The notes beneath the pieces are model-generated. The model was not told where the DNA came from. It ran no database searches and worked only from the letters and a program-made list of their open reading frames with translations. A stretch of DNA of 64,000 nucleotides from Tillus elongatus (Eukaryota > Arthropoda > Insecta > Coleoptera > Cleridae): assembly GCA_964006375.1 (NCBI GenBank), contig OZ023264.1, positions 171,900,295 to 171,964,294 on the forward strand. The letters are read 5' to 3'. Below are positions 47,766-58,437 of this stretch, one piece after another (position 1 is the stretch's first letter; each line of letters starts with the position of its first letter). The position numbers and the translations under genes are program-made.

Positions 47766-48753
47766 AAGTTAACTTGCGATAATATAAGAGGCTTTCGATT
47801 GAAAAAAGATAATTTGTATCACCAACGACTTATGGGCCAGCCTGTGATTGTAGAAATAGTGAGATGCAGTTCAAGACACCCTGTAATTAACGTATAAAAT
47901 TTTTTTTCGCATCTTGTACAATAATGGCAATATTGAGCTTTACCGTAGAAATGTATTACCCTGTATATGTGTAAAGAGATAAAAACACAAAACTAACCAA
48001 CGATGTGGTTTCTAGGGGACCCAGTTCGCACTCATTTGAAAAATAAATCTGTAAAAGTCGCGGTCTCCTCATTGGAGAATTTTTTCTACAAAAGTTCTCT
48101 ACAATTATAGACTATTAAACCATTAACCTCTATAACTAAAACTATTGCTAAAACATCAGAAACAGGGTCCATTTCAAATGAATTTTCTAGATATATTTTA
48201 GTAAAATGAATTTAGTAAAATGAGGCTGAAACTTGAGGGTTTGTAAAGCTCTTTGACATTTGTGCGACATTTCCTCTACATAACCCGTATTCGCCTCAGG
48301 TTCTTTGAGAAAAGAATGCCAATTTTGACGTTTCAAATCGCGAATTTGACGTTTTAGGAGAAATAAAATTCTTAAAGAAAATTTCTGTGACTTCTTGGCC
48401 CTTGTGGGTCACGAAAATTTAATCTTTGTCTATAGTATACAGTAAATTTTGTTATCCACACAATATCTTGTTTTTGTTCGTTTCTTTGGTATTCAGTGAC
48501 ACTCAATTTTTTTTAAATGCCTATAACTTTGTGTACTTTTAACTTACAGATTTCGGTTTTGGTACATAGTTTATCGTTTACGATATAAACGTGTGTACCC
48601 AATTTGGTTTCCATAACACTGTTATTTATGGAGATATAAAAGTGTTACGACAGAAACACACAATTTTTCGAGAAAAAGTGGGCCGATTTTCCTAGCTAAC
48701 GAACTCATCTAAGCCATTTGCAAAAGAAAAATAATCACCAAATATGCTTGCTG

Positions 48754-48756
<3 letters not shown>
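47766..48756 (-). repeat. Composite hub repeat
   Basis: Reverse-oriented modules: AACGACTTATGGGCCAGCCT (47.82 kb), a left arm with GGGACCCAGTTCGCACTCAT (48.02 kb), interior AATTTTGACGTTTCAAATCG (48.32 kb) and a right arm with AGTGGGCCGATTTTCCTAGC (48.68 kb) running into a TA tract. Module order differs from the 11.1 kb copy, so this is a mosaic of two or more insertions. Confidence 0.65.

Positions 48757-48832
<76 letters not shown>
48757..48832. repeat. (TA)n microsatellite, 76 bp
   Basis: TA run followed by TTGCTATAAATAGCAAATAT and a MITE end (CTGGACGCAGCAAGTGCGTT) at 48866. Confidence 0.95.
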
Positions 48833-48835
<3 letters not shown>

Positions 48836-49220
48836 CTATAAATAGCAAATATAGCTTAAAAAAGCCTGGACGCAGCAAGTGCGTTATGGTAGTGAATATT
48901 AATAGAAATGATCTGGCACAAAGGATTTTATTATAACTTTTTTTCTTGTAACATAGAAATCTAAAATTTCTAACACTGGATTAATATGAATGTAAAAAAA
49001 ATACAAAGAAGTTACATCAAAACAAAAATGCTAGCCCAATATTAGATCTCTACCCGTAAGAAAAAAGAAAAATTTGCAGATACAACGGTAAGTAAATAAA
49101 TATTAGCAATAATTTCATTTTATCAATGTTAATGCTTTAAATGGGCAATAAAAATAAGTACTTAAAAAAACTAAATAATTAAAAATTCTCATGCTCAACA
49201 ATTAAAATTGCGCACCATAG

Positions 49221-49222
<2 letters not shown>
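48833..49222. repeat. MITE end fragment plus unrecognised AT-rich DNA
   Basis: CCTGGACGCAGCAAGTGCGT and TATGGTAGTGAATATTAATA at 48864-48905, and nothing further recognised. Confidence 0.5.

Positions 49223-49305
<83 letters not shown>
49223..49305. repeat. (TA)n microsatellite, 83 bp
   Basis: Preceded by CACCATAGCAA and followed by the reversed hub left arm. Confidence 0.95.
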
Positions 49306-49307
<2 letters not shown>

Positions 49308-49450
49308 TGCATAAACATATAAAAATTTAAACTGTCCCCAGATATGTGTTCTAGCGCGCCTAGTTTGCGCTCATTTGAAGAAATTTGTTCAAAATTCAAC
49401 AGTCGAGATCTCCTAATTAGTGGTTTTTTTTTAGAAATTTCACTAAAAAA
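49306..49450 (-). repeat. Hub repeat left arm
   Basis: ATAAAAATTTAAACTGTCCC, GCGCCTAGTTTGCGCTCATT and CGAGATCTCCTAATTAGTGG, the reverse of the 36.5 kb left arm, immediately next to a TA tract at the hub position. Confidence 0.85.
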
Positions 49451-49770
49451 ATATCAAAAAAATAATAAAATATGCAAGTTTAAACTTTTTTAGGATCTTT
49501 AGACAATGATAGGATCTATCCAAAATTTAACTTCAGATAATAAATAAGCATAAAAGCACGCACGGTCCTTGTAATCTAACCGACTGTGTCTGTTGTGGTT
49601 TTGTAGTTTGGTTGATACCAATTGTCAGCCAGCTAAAAGTAAGCACCGTTCATGATCTAAAGAGCTTATCTGTTATTTCCTCCTTACTTGTTTTATGAAT
49701 ATGACAGTAGTTTACTAAAAAATCGTTAAAATATAGGAGAAACACCACACATATCAGCTTAAAAAGGTCA
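49451..49770. other. No recognised feature
   Basis: AT-rich sequence with no repeat or coding signal identified. Confidence 0.35.
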
Positions 49771-49947
49771 ATAAGTACACTTGGAGAACACCCAAATCAC
49801 CACAACACATATTTCAGAGACCTTACGATCGTTTCGTTGACAATGTCAAAATTGTTCCTCTGAAGATGTTGACATTGTCAACGAAACGATCGCCAGGTCT
49901 CTGAAATATGTGTTGTGGTGATTTGGGTGTTCTCCAAGTGTACTTAT
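49771..49947. repeat. Foldback containing a hammerhead-like motif in each arm
   Basis: ATAAGTACACTTGGAGAACA ... at 49771 is the reverse complement of the sequence ending at 49947. The arms are ~83 bases, with a divergent ~12-base centre near 49853-49866. It is the third foldback in the window built from Penelope-associated sequence. Confidence 0.9.
49857..49897 (+). ncRNA. Hammerhead-ribozyme-like motif 6
   Basis: Core CTGAAGA (49860-49866; position 7 may be any base), one extra T, hairpin GTTGAC-ATT-GTCAAC (six pairs, 49868-49882), GAAAC, tetraloop GATC, and GCC (49892-49894) where GTC is expected. CCT/AGG gives a three-pair stem I. The T-to-C change at 49893 breaks the A-U pair next to the cleavage site, so activity is doubtful. 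The left foldback arm carries the mirror copy with a lost core. Confidence 0.5.
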
Positions 49948-50121
49948 TAGTGCTCATCAAAGGTTCCAGTTTTCATATGGTTAAAAAGGTCAAATTAATA
50001 TTGAGCACTCAGCAATGTCAAATTCAACCGGCATCTTTTATTATCGTATTAATTGTTCAAGTTAAGATTGTAATTGATAAACCCATTTTGGAGAACCAAA
50101 TTCTTCAAAATACATTTTTCA

Positions 50122-50168
50122 AACCTACCAATCGTTTCGCTAACAAAGTTAGGGTCATCAGAGTGATA
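50122..50168 (-). ncRNA. Hammerhead-ribozyme-like motif 7
   Basis: Minus strand: CTGATGA (complement of 50155-50161), hairpin CTAAC-TTT-GTTAG, GAAAC, then GATT and GGT where GTC is expected. Core intact, cleavage triplet altered. Downstream on the minus strand is TTTGGTTCTCCAAAATGGGT, related to the TTCTCCAAGTGTAC after motif 6. Confidence 0.4.
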
Positions 50169-51210
50169 AATAAAATAAAACTTATCATATTAATGGAGAA
50201 TATGGTTATTGTACCAATGTACTTATCATATTAATGTAGAAAATAGTTATTGTTTTTATTATTCCTCTCCTTTTTAAATTTATTAATTTTGAATGCAGCA
50301 TTCTGATTGCCTACAATTATTTGTCAATAGCAAACAAATTTCACTCCGAAGTGAAATAATTATTGTTCTCATTGAAATTCAAATAAGAACGAGATTTTTA
50401 CATTCGCGTGATCCAGTGATTTAAATTTGTTTGAAGCTGAAGTCAGAGCAATTCCAGTCTTCCATATATAAATTCCGGGACCTCTGAGATATTTCATCAA
50501 AGCAGACATTTAACCTCCATTATCCTTCTGCTAACAATTCTGATCGTATTCTATCATTCCAATTTTTCACTGCGGTGAATGTATTTGCTTCTCCAGTTAC
50601 CCAATATTGAGTTAATTTTTTCTCTTTTCTTTCACATAAGATACATATGGCATTATTTCCTCTAGAATTTTATCATGTGGAAACTTCTCATGTAATCTTA
50701 CAAATTACACATCCCATTTTGCTATCTAATCTTGTCTGATTGAATAAGTCAAACATGAGATTTCTATTCGTCTGGATCTTGAAACTGGAGGATATAACAG
50801 AGTTATATTTTACCACCCACAGAAAAGCTTTTATATTTAAAAGCGTAACTTGAATAAATGCAGCTTATTTAGCTGTAACTTATGTTAATCGCAAAATTGC
50901 TTTGAATGAAAATTGTTTTAAGAAATCAACGCACCACCAAAAACTAACTAAAAGTTTAACGTTAGTTGTTGTAAAAGCCCTTTATTATATTTAAATGTTT
51001 TTTTAATGACAGGCTGTTTCTTTTAAAAAGTCAACGTTGTACTGTATTCGCAAAAAATAGTATTTTTCCATAAAGTTTGTAACACCCTCTGAAGTTCAAA
51101 AGTTACAAGATTATAATTCAAACCATGCCCTTGCCTCCTTTTTCATCACATCTTGTTTTATGATTTACTGCCCGCTACTCTAAGAGAAACAAAGCCAAAG
51201 AGAAAGTTAC
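50169..51210. other. No recognised feature
   Basis: About 1 kb AT-rich DNA. No coding motif or shared repeat recognised. Confidence 0.35.
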
Positions 51211-51430
51211 AGGTTTCATTTTTCAGCACATACTGTAGATAAACATCAACCTAGGTTATGGCGTTAAGTCGTCGGTCCCGTGTACCATGTGATGTTGGTC
51301 ACGTTATAGAACCGTACCCACCTTACAGACAGAAATTGATTCAGAAAACTTTCCAGGACCGTGGGGTCAAACTGCTCCCTGACATCGGTGATTGGCCATA
51401 GTCGCAGACATAGTTACAAACAGAAACGAT
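51211..51430 (+). mobile_element. tRNA-derived SINE (family A), copy 7, 5'-truncated and diverged
   Basis: Starts near TTTCATTTTTCAGCACATAC, lacks both promoter boxes, and continues ACATCAACCTAGGTTATGGC, GTCGTCGGTCCCGTGTACCA to CATCGGTGATTGGCCATAGT. It is the most diverged copy. It ends exactly where a MITE-like unit begins. Confidence 0.8.
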
Positions 51431-51753
51431 AAAAAGTCTGGACGCAGCAAGTGCGTTATGATAGCAAATTTTCATAAAAATGTTTTAAATAGCAAATATG
51501 GTTTTTTTTTAAGTAAGCAGACATCAAATTTGGTTACCGGTATAACATATATAGTAGAAACAATGTACCAGATTTCATGAAAATAACTGTTTGAAAATGT
51601 ACACAAATTTGTCGAAAATAAACTTAAAATATTCCCGGAAAAAACTAGTTTCCTGGCCAACGAACCTTATAGGTTAATAGCAAATTGAGTTATTCAAATT
51701 TGAGGCGTTCAATAAAAATGCGCTACCATAACGCACTTCCTGAGTCCCGAATT
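51431..51753. mobile_element. MITE-like unit, copy 3 (reversed)
   Basis: AAAAGTCTGGACGCAGCAAG at the left and ATAACGCACTTCCTGAGTCC at the right. The interior is in the reverse order of copy 1 (TTGGTTACCGGTATAACATA before AATAGCAAATTGAGTTATTC). Confidence 0.8.
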
Positions 51754-51859
51754 TATTTTCTTACAAAACATGCATTCTAATTTCATGGTCGAAATTCCAT
51801 ATAGTTAAGGTCAGCTCAGAATTGATACTGACCGGGGGAATCCGTCTGTCTAATTAAAA

Positions 51860-51992
51860 CAAATCATTGTTTAATGTATTTCCACTGAGCACATTTTCCT
51901 GGCTAACAAACTTATCCAAGCTACTGGCAAAAGAAAGGTACTCACCAAATTTAATCAAAATCAGCCGATTATTTTTTGAGTTATCGGTGTGA

Positions 51993-52069
<77 letters not shown>

Positions 52070-52200
52070 CATATAAAAATTGAAACTGACCCCGGATATG
52101 TGTTCTCGGGGGCCTAATTAGTGCTCATGTGAAGGAATTTTTTCAAAATTCAGAAGTCGCGATCTCCTCATTACTGATTTTTTTCACAAAAAAAAAGAGA
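51860..52200 (-). repeat. Hub repeat, both arms around a TA tract
   Basis: Right arm reversed (CAAACTTATCCAAGCTACTG, CAAAATCAGCCGATTATTTT, TTGAGTTATCGGTGTGAAAC) to 51995, TA tract 51996-52068, then left arm reversed (ATAAAAATTGAAACTGACCC, GGCCTAATTAGTGCTCATGT, GCGATCTCCTCATTACTG). This is the clearest evidence that the TA tract is internal to the repeat. Confidence 0.9.
51996..52068. repeat. (TA)n microsatellite, 73 bp, at a hub
   Basis: Pure TA between GTGTGAAACA and CATATAAAAATT. Confidence 0.95.
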
Positions 52201-52204
52201 GATT

Positions 52205-53330
52205 TCACTAATACCCTTTGAGCTGTGGGAGTCAGAACGCCGGGAAATTTGAAATATTGATACATATATTAAAATATCGTATGCAACGAGTTATACGTTT
52301 TTAGGAGAAGGTGATATAAATAAATATAGTAAAAACAATGTGCCATGTTTCATCAAAATTACTTTATTGTTTGAAAATGTACAAAAATTTCCGAAAGTAA
52401 ACTTAAAGTGTTCCCGAAAAAAATCGTTTCTTGGTAAACCTTATAGGTTAATAGCAAATTGAGCTATTCAAATATGTAGCATTTGATTGAAATTCGCTAC
52501 CATAACGCACTTGCTGCGTCCAGAATTTCTATTCTTACAATCATGCATTCTATTTCGATGGACAATGCAAAAATGGAATAACATAAGGCGTGTTTGATTA
52601 AAAAAAAAGAGAATTTGTATCAGTAACGACTTATGGGCCATTCTGTGATTGTAGAAATATTTTTTAAGATGTAGCTCAAGACACCCTATAATTAATGTGT
52701 AAAATTTTTTTCATATATTATATAATAACGGATAGATTGAGCTATATTTATTTTTTTTACGAAAATTCGACAAAAATTATATACCATTAAACGATAAACT
52801 CGATAGCTAAGCCTACTGCCAAACATCAGAGAAAGGGTCTATTTGAAATGAATTTTCTGAAAATATTTTAGTAAAATGAAGGACAATGACGGTTGAAATT
52901 AAGACTTCAGGGTTTGTAAAACATTCTTCTTGAGACATTTTCTTTCCATAGCCCGTATTAGATTCAAGTTCTTTGCCTAAATATTGCCAATTTTGACGTT
53001 TTAGATCGCAACTTTGGCGTTTTGAGGAAAACCCCTATTTATTTTTATTTAATGCCTATAACTTTTTTGTCTTGTGATCTACCGATCTAAATTCTGGTAA
53101 GTGACTTACATATAATGACTTAAATCCGTGTACAGAATTTGGTTGTCCTTGCTTTGTTAATTCGGGAGATATAAATTTTTTTCGAAAGAAAAGACAAAAT
53201 TTTCCAGGAAAACCTTGGCCGATTTTTCTGGCTAACAAACTTATCTAAGACATTTGCAAGTGGAAGGTATTCACCAAATTTAATCAAAATTTGCCAATTA
53301 TTTTTTGAGTTATCGGTGTGATACATGTAT
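52205..53330 (-). repeat. Hub repeat, long right part (reversed), with partial MITE-like unit
   Basis: Same blocks as 11.1-12.2 kb in reverse: MITE portion to CATAACGCACTTGCTGCGTC at 52502, AACGACTTATGGGCCATTCT at 52625, TGGCAGTAGCCTTAGC counterpart near 52812, TTGACGTTTTAGATCGCAAC near 52993, and the right arm ending TTGAGTTATCGGTGTGATAC at about 53324. The hub at 53325-53332 is short (ATGTATCGTG) and not expanded. Confidence 0.8.
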
Positions 53331-54164
53331 CGTGCAAATTAAATTAAACTTGGGAAAATAAACAAATACATCATCAATTTATAAATGCTAAACTCATAGC
53401 TAACCATTATTACTCTCATTCGAAAGTTTGATTCACGAACAATCAAAATACATAAAAAAGGTGTATTTATAAACGTTAGATATACGTCTAATGTCTTAAT
53501 AAAATTAAACTTGAAAATATGAGAGAGCAACCAACATGGCCGATTTAAACACGCCGGCTATACTCATAAGTCCCAATTATTTATTCTACCTGATAACGCT
53601 CTATAGCAATCAAAATACAAGAAATGTGATTAACTTCGACAACTTTTGAAGACAATTATTACATATTGTGATGCAACTTACCTTGACATAACTTCAAGAC
53701 ATAAAACTTGACACTTTGAGCTACACTAACTGTACCTATTTCCAAAACTTTTAAGGGAAATCACTACAGGATGATTATCATTCTTTGTAAATGTGTATAA
53801 AACAATTATGAATTATAGAACATATACCATAACATACAAGTGTCACGTACTGAATATAACATTTAATTACATCTAATTCTAAACACGACGTTACACACTG
53901 CACGCCATCACGTCACCTGTTCTGTTTCTATTCCTATTCGTTGTTCGTTCTCGTTCAGCATGCGCACAAACACTTACTAATTGACAAGGACATAAATAGT
54001 TAACTAGAATATTAAATCTGTTTCATGTATTACACAGTGGTATGCAAAAGACAAAATAGCTCCTTTTAAAACATACACGTATTGTCGAATACCTCTCAGA
54101 TTGATTATGTGACAATTTTTTTTTAAGCCAGGAAAAAATGTAACCTATAGCTATAGGTACATAA
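53331..54164. other. No recognised feature
   Basis: AT-rich sequence, no repeat or coding motif recognised. Confidence 0.4.
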
Positions 54165-55200
54165 TATATTATATCACATAAAATATCTCACGCTCAAAAA
54201 ATATCTAGTAAAATACGTAAATTTTATGTATAAATCCCTACTTTATGTATGTTTTTAATAGGTGAACCTTGTTGAAACTACGTCTAAATATTATGTTTAA
54301 AAACACTGAATTAATAACGTTTGTATCACATAAATATCTCTCGCTTAAAAAATGTTCGGTAATATACGTATATTTTATGTATGAATCCTTACTTCATGCA
54401 TGTGTTTGATAGGCCAACTGTGATGAAACAACCTTTGAATATTATGTTTAAAAACACTTAATTAATAACGTCTTTTACAATAACAAATTGTTGCTTTTTT
54501 ACAAAAATTAGGAAAACAGTTGTTTTAACTATAACGTTTAAAAGGTAAGATGCTTACTGGCAATTAGGCCATTGCTGACCCTTTTTGCTCATCTAAACTA
54601 ACCTACCCTCCACCTTGAGCTCGATCTCAACGACGACAGTGATTTTGAAAAATCATCCGCCGCCGGTGAGGATCGAACCGTCGACCCCCGAGTCCGTAAT
54701 AGAAAGTCTGAATCGACTTTCCCGCACGGCCCTATAACGTTTATATCACGTAAATATCTCTCACTTATAAAATGTCTGATAAAATACGTGTATTTTATGT
54801 ATGAATCCTAACTTCATGTAGGTTTTTGGTAGGTGAACTGTGTTAAAACAACGTTTAAATATGATACTCTTCATCAATAAGGTCTTTACAACGAGGAAAT
54901 TTTAACGCTTTTTTTTCACAACAATTAGGTAAATACCTGTTTAACATATAACGTTTATATCACACAAAATATCTTTCGCTTATAAAATGTTTAATAAAAT
55001 ACATATATTCAACGTATTAATCTCAACTAAGCGTAGTTTTTTGATAAGCGAAATGTGACGAAATAACGTTGAAATATTATGTCTAAAAACTCTTCATAAT
55101 TAACGTCTATACAAAGAAAAAATGGTAACGTTGCCTTTTTAGCCTAGAACTCAACGTTAATTTTTATAACTGATAACGTTTTTTCAACGCTCTTTACGTA
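54165..55200 (+). repeat. Tandem array, four diverged units of ~155-215 bp
   Basis: The phrase TATATCACATAAATATCTCT recurs near 54170, 54328, 54743 and 54957, each followed by AAAATACGT ... TATTTTATGTATGAATCC, GGTGAACTGTGTTAAAACAA and ATTATGTTTAAAAACA. Some units carry an extra ~60-base TTGCTTTTTTACAAAAATTA block. A SINE interrupts the array between units 2 and 3. Confidence 0.85.
54541..54731 (-). mobile_element. tRNA-derived SINE (family C), 191 bp, with 12-bp target duplication
   Basis: Minus strand: tRNA-like head GGCCGTGCGGGAAAGTCGAT, then a B box GACGGTTCGATCC at about 54675-54687, and a body ending TTACCTTT. It is flanked by a perfect 12-bp repeat CTATAACGTTTA (54529-54540 and 54732-54743), showing retroposition into the tandem array. 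The sequence is unrelated to families A and B. Confidence 0.85.
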
Positions 55201-55252
55201 AAATAGACGTTTATTAAACGCACGTGTGTTTATTGGGATGGGACAATGTACG

Positions 55253-55362
55253 TAAGGTTAGATGTATTCTCTCCATAATTGGAACCGCATACCGGTTCCG
55301 CTGTAATTAGAACTCGTTAGTGAGGTATACTAATTACAGCGAGAACACACCTATAAAGTAAA
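55253..55362. repeat. Short foldback repeat, copy 2 (see 10.78 kb)
   Basis: AGGTTAGATGTATTCTCTCC ... ACACACCTATAAAGTAAAAG, about 85% like 10773-10882 by eye, with an internal inverted repeat AATTAGAAC/TAATTACAG. Confidence 0.7.
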
Positions 55363-55371
55363 AGGGCTAAG

Positions 55372-55422
55372 GCACTCACCAAATTTGATCAAAATCAGTC
55401 CATTATTTTTTGAGTTATCGGT

Positions 55423-55425
<3 letters not shown>
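55372..55425 (-). repeat. Hub repeat right-arm fragment
   Basis: CACTCACCAAATTTGATCAA, TCCATTATTTTTTGAGTTAT, CGGTGTGATA, ending at a TA tract. Confidence 0.85.

Positions 55426-55495
<70 letters not shown>
55426..55495. repeat. (TA)n microsatellite, 70 bp
   Basis: TA run between the hub right arm and the pogo terminus. Confidence 0.95.
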
Positions 55496-55497
<2 letters not shown>

Positions 55498-57862
55498 GGG
55501 ATATATGGGAGAAAGGGGCACAAAGGACCACGTAAGACAATATCACTCATAATTCTTCAACAGTTTGTATAAAAGATATGATTTTTGGGTTATCTTGTTA
55601 AGCAATCTTTCTTCAAGAGCCAGCACTCGAAATTGCATTAATTTTTCACTTAAGTTCCAACAAAACAGAATTTTTTAACATAACGGCACCGGTCATTTTC
55701 ACCCCATTGTTTGGGGCGAAAAGGTCCACTGGTCCCTTTCGCCCCAAATAAATTACCAACGATGAATTAAATAAATCTTTTGTTAAGTAACGATTATATT
55801 CGATAACAAAACATTTGTTCATAATTTTCGTGTGTTATCATTAACAAAAATAATTATTATTCTATGCACATATAGGTAACCATATTAAAAACATTCATTC
55901 ATAATATTTGCGTGCTTCATTAATAACAAAAATGATGACCAGTCTGTGCACATAATGCATTAAAAAAGCTTTTCTTCCTCTTCTACACCAGCGCATGCAT
56001 CGTGAGCCCACTCCTTGCATCTAACACATTGGATCCATCCTCCTTCCGACTTGAATTCTGAAAATTTACTATGACAATACAGGCACTCGGTGTCATCTTG
56101 ATTATCTTCACTTTCTGATGAATCATTTTGTTTACTTGGCTTAAATATTTGTTTCTGTTTTTTTCTTATTTTGTTTTGAAGTCGTATCCACTAGTTGCCG
56201 CTTGACAAGATTAACTTTCTCCTTTTCTGCGTTATTTTTGACTAAACTAGCTTCCAATTCATCTTTGAATGGGGTGCTTGTCAATTCCTCCGCTCGTTGT
56301 GTCTTCTTTTTAGTTTTTCTTTCTTTTGAAGTTGCCGGTTTAGGAGAAATTAATTTAATAACCTCCGCAAATGTAGCGTTCTCTTTAGAACCACTTGATG
56401 TTGGATCGGATTCCTTGGAGTATCTTGGTGGTGTTCGCTGAGGTTCTGTTGAGCAACTGGGCCTGGTTCAACTGGTTGATCGTCAACTTCATTTGGTAAG
56501 TGCTTTCTCGTTTAATTCTGAAATGCAATTTGGGTATCACTTTGAGACTGGGATGCTGTTCAACATTAGTAATTTCAGCAGATAGGAAGTCTTGGTCTTT
56601 GAATACGCCAGCATTGAATGGCCATATATCTGCTACCTCGAATCCTTTGATGGCCTTTTCCATATTTGAAATGTGTGCAAAGGCTTTTGCAAATATCTCC
56701 GCAACATCATAGATTGTAATTGGCTGACCAGGATGATTTGAATGCCAGACATCACATTCCCTGGCATATTGTGCCTTCAACGGCCCGAATACGCAACAGC
56801 CGAGGGGTTGCAATCTATGACTCGTATGAGGAGGGAGCGAAATTAGAACTAAGTTGTTCTCTTTTGCTTTAGTAATAGCTTCAAGGGATCTATGGCTGGT
56901 ATGGTTATCTAAAATTAGTAGGATTTTTCTATCTTCAGTTGGTTTCACCAGAAACTTCAAGAAATGGTCACTGTCCATCCACCCTGAAGTATTAGCATAT
57001 CCAACTGAGCCTGCAGGACAACCTCGCATTAACAATGGATTCATTCGTTGTCTTGGAAAAAGGAAGAACGGGGGTAAATAATATCCTAAAGCAGATATTC
57101 CACATACAGCGGTAATATTAAACCATCTGCTTTTTTCCCTTCTTCGCAAATTTTTTTCTTGGAACGGGGACAGTATTTACGCCACATTCATCGATATTAA
57201 AAATTTGGTCGGCCTGGAATCCATATTTTTTCAAGCAAGATTCTAGTAGATTGTGGAATCTTTCCACGTGAGGCCTATTGAATCCTACTTCCCTAGCCAT
57301 ACTTGTAGCTTCAGGAGTCCGAATGGAGATTTCTGGATTTCTTTTCCTAAAGCCTGCTAACCAATCGATACCAGCTAATTTCGCTTCTTTATTGAAAGTG
57401 TGTTTTAATTTCAACTTTTCTGCCAAATCGAAAACTAATTTTCGGCAATCCATTGTTGTGATTCCGTAGAATCTTGTTTGTAAGTCAAATATGTGATCAA
57501 CTAATTGTTTCTCTTGTTAAGAAGTAAACACTTGCTTGTAAGTATCATTTCTTGGTCCCATGTGGGTCAAAACATTATGAATCCGACGAAGCAAACAAGT
57601 TTTTGGGATATTGAATTGCTGACTTGCTTTTCTGATTGACAAAGGTTTTTCCTTTATTGATTGAAGAGCTGCCTCCATGTCTTGAGAGGTCCACGACGCC
57701 GCATCGCGTTTTTTCTGTATGGTCGAACCATCTGTAAATAAACAATAAACTGTTATTGAGGAAGGAATACACCCATGACAAATTTAATGGGGATGATGAG
57801 GACCGGCGGTCCTTATCGCCCATACCGACATGGTCCTGTTTGCCCCATATGTCCCTTAATGC
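55496..57862 (-). mobile_element. pogo-like DNA transposon, ~2.4 kb
   Basis: The left end GGGATATATGGGAGAAAGGG, next to a TA tract, resembles the reverse complement of the right end (GGGACATATGGGGCAAACAG, ending about 57857). Both are followed by an AGGACC. G-rich GGGGCGAAAAGG blocks occur inside both termini. pogo elements also target TA. The limits are inferred from this short similarity. Confidence 0.65.
55960..57731 (-). pseudogene. pogo-like transposase with C-terminal PHD-like finger, third Asp lost
   Basis: Minus strand from ATG at 57731. After a one-base A-run shift comes an N-terminal pogo/CENP-B HTH (SWTSQDMEAALQSI, PLSIRKASQQFNIPKTCLLR). A stop sits at VFTS*QEKQ. The CENP-B-type second HTH contains IDWLAGFRKRNPEIS. 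The DDE domain has its first Asp in IFNIDECGVNTV and, after a frameshift at about 57130, the second in ILLILDNHTSH. The third block reads HRLQPLGCCVFGPLKAQY, with Gly where the catalytic Asp is expected 35 residues after the second. C-terminal Lys-rich linker, another frameshift near 56165, then DDTECLYCHSKFSE and GWIQCVRCKEWAHDAC, a C4HC-like PHD finger. It ends at 55960. Inactive by several changes. Confidence 0.9.
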
Positions 57863-58437
57863 TAAAATATTGTTACCGCCATTCCACATAAAGGTTATGT
57901 TACATTCGAAACTACCAAAATTGTGTCAAATCATGTATATATCACCAAACGAACTCGAAAATTTACTCAAAATTGTAAAATCCTACGGCATTTGTTTCTT
58001 AAGGTCATTAAATTAGCATTGTAATAACTATAACAAATAAAACATTCATTTACGTGGTTTAGAGTTATTTCATAAACAACCTGTGACTATAAAACTGCAT
58101 TTTGCGGTATCGTCATCTTTAATTCAAAGCACATAACGGTGTATTTTTAATTAAAAATAAAGATTTATGTTCTCATTCAGTAGTAGAGGAATGCCGTTGC
58201 AGTGAACATAATTACGTTTTAGCATAAAAAGTAGCAGGTGTGTTGGGCTTTTTTGCCTTTTATATTGTTTTGCTAGTTTGAGTTACAGTACCTACCTCTT
58301 TTCTCATCATTTATGTCACCGGGCTTAATGGGACCGAGATCTTTAGACAACGAGACAGACAGTACAATAACGCGAAGTTGTCAGAGATTCAAACATTGAA
58401 ATTTACCGAAAAAAGGTTAAACACAAGCTCAGCTATA
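57863..58437. other. No recognised feature
   Basis: AT-rich gap between the pogo and the next transposon. Nothing recognised. Confidence 0.4.

Noticed and set aside
55496..58437. Right end of the pogo element placed at 58.35 kb
   Set aside because: The sequence there (CGGGCTTAATGGGACCG) does not pair with the left terminus, whereas 57834-57857 does in part.
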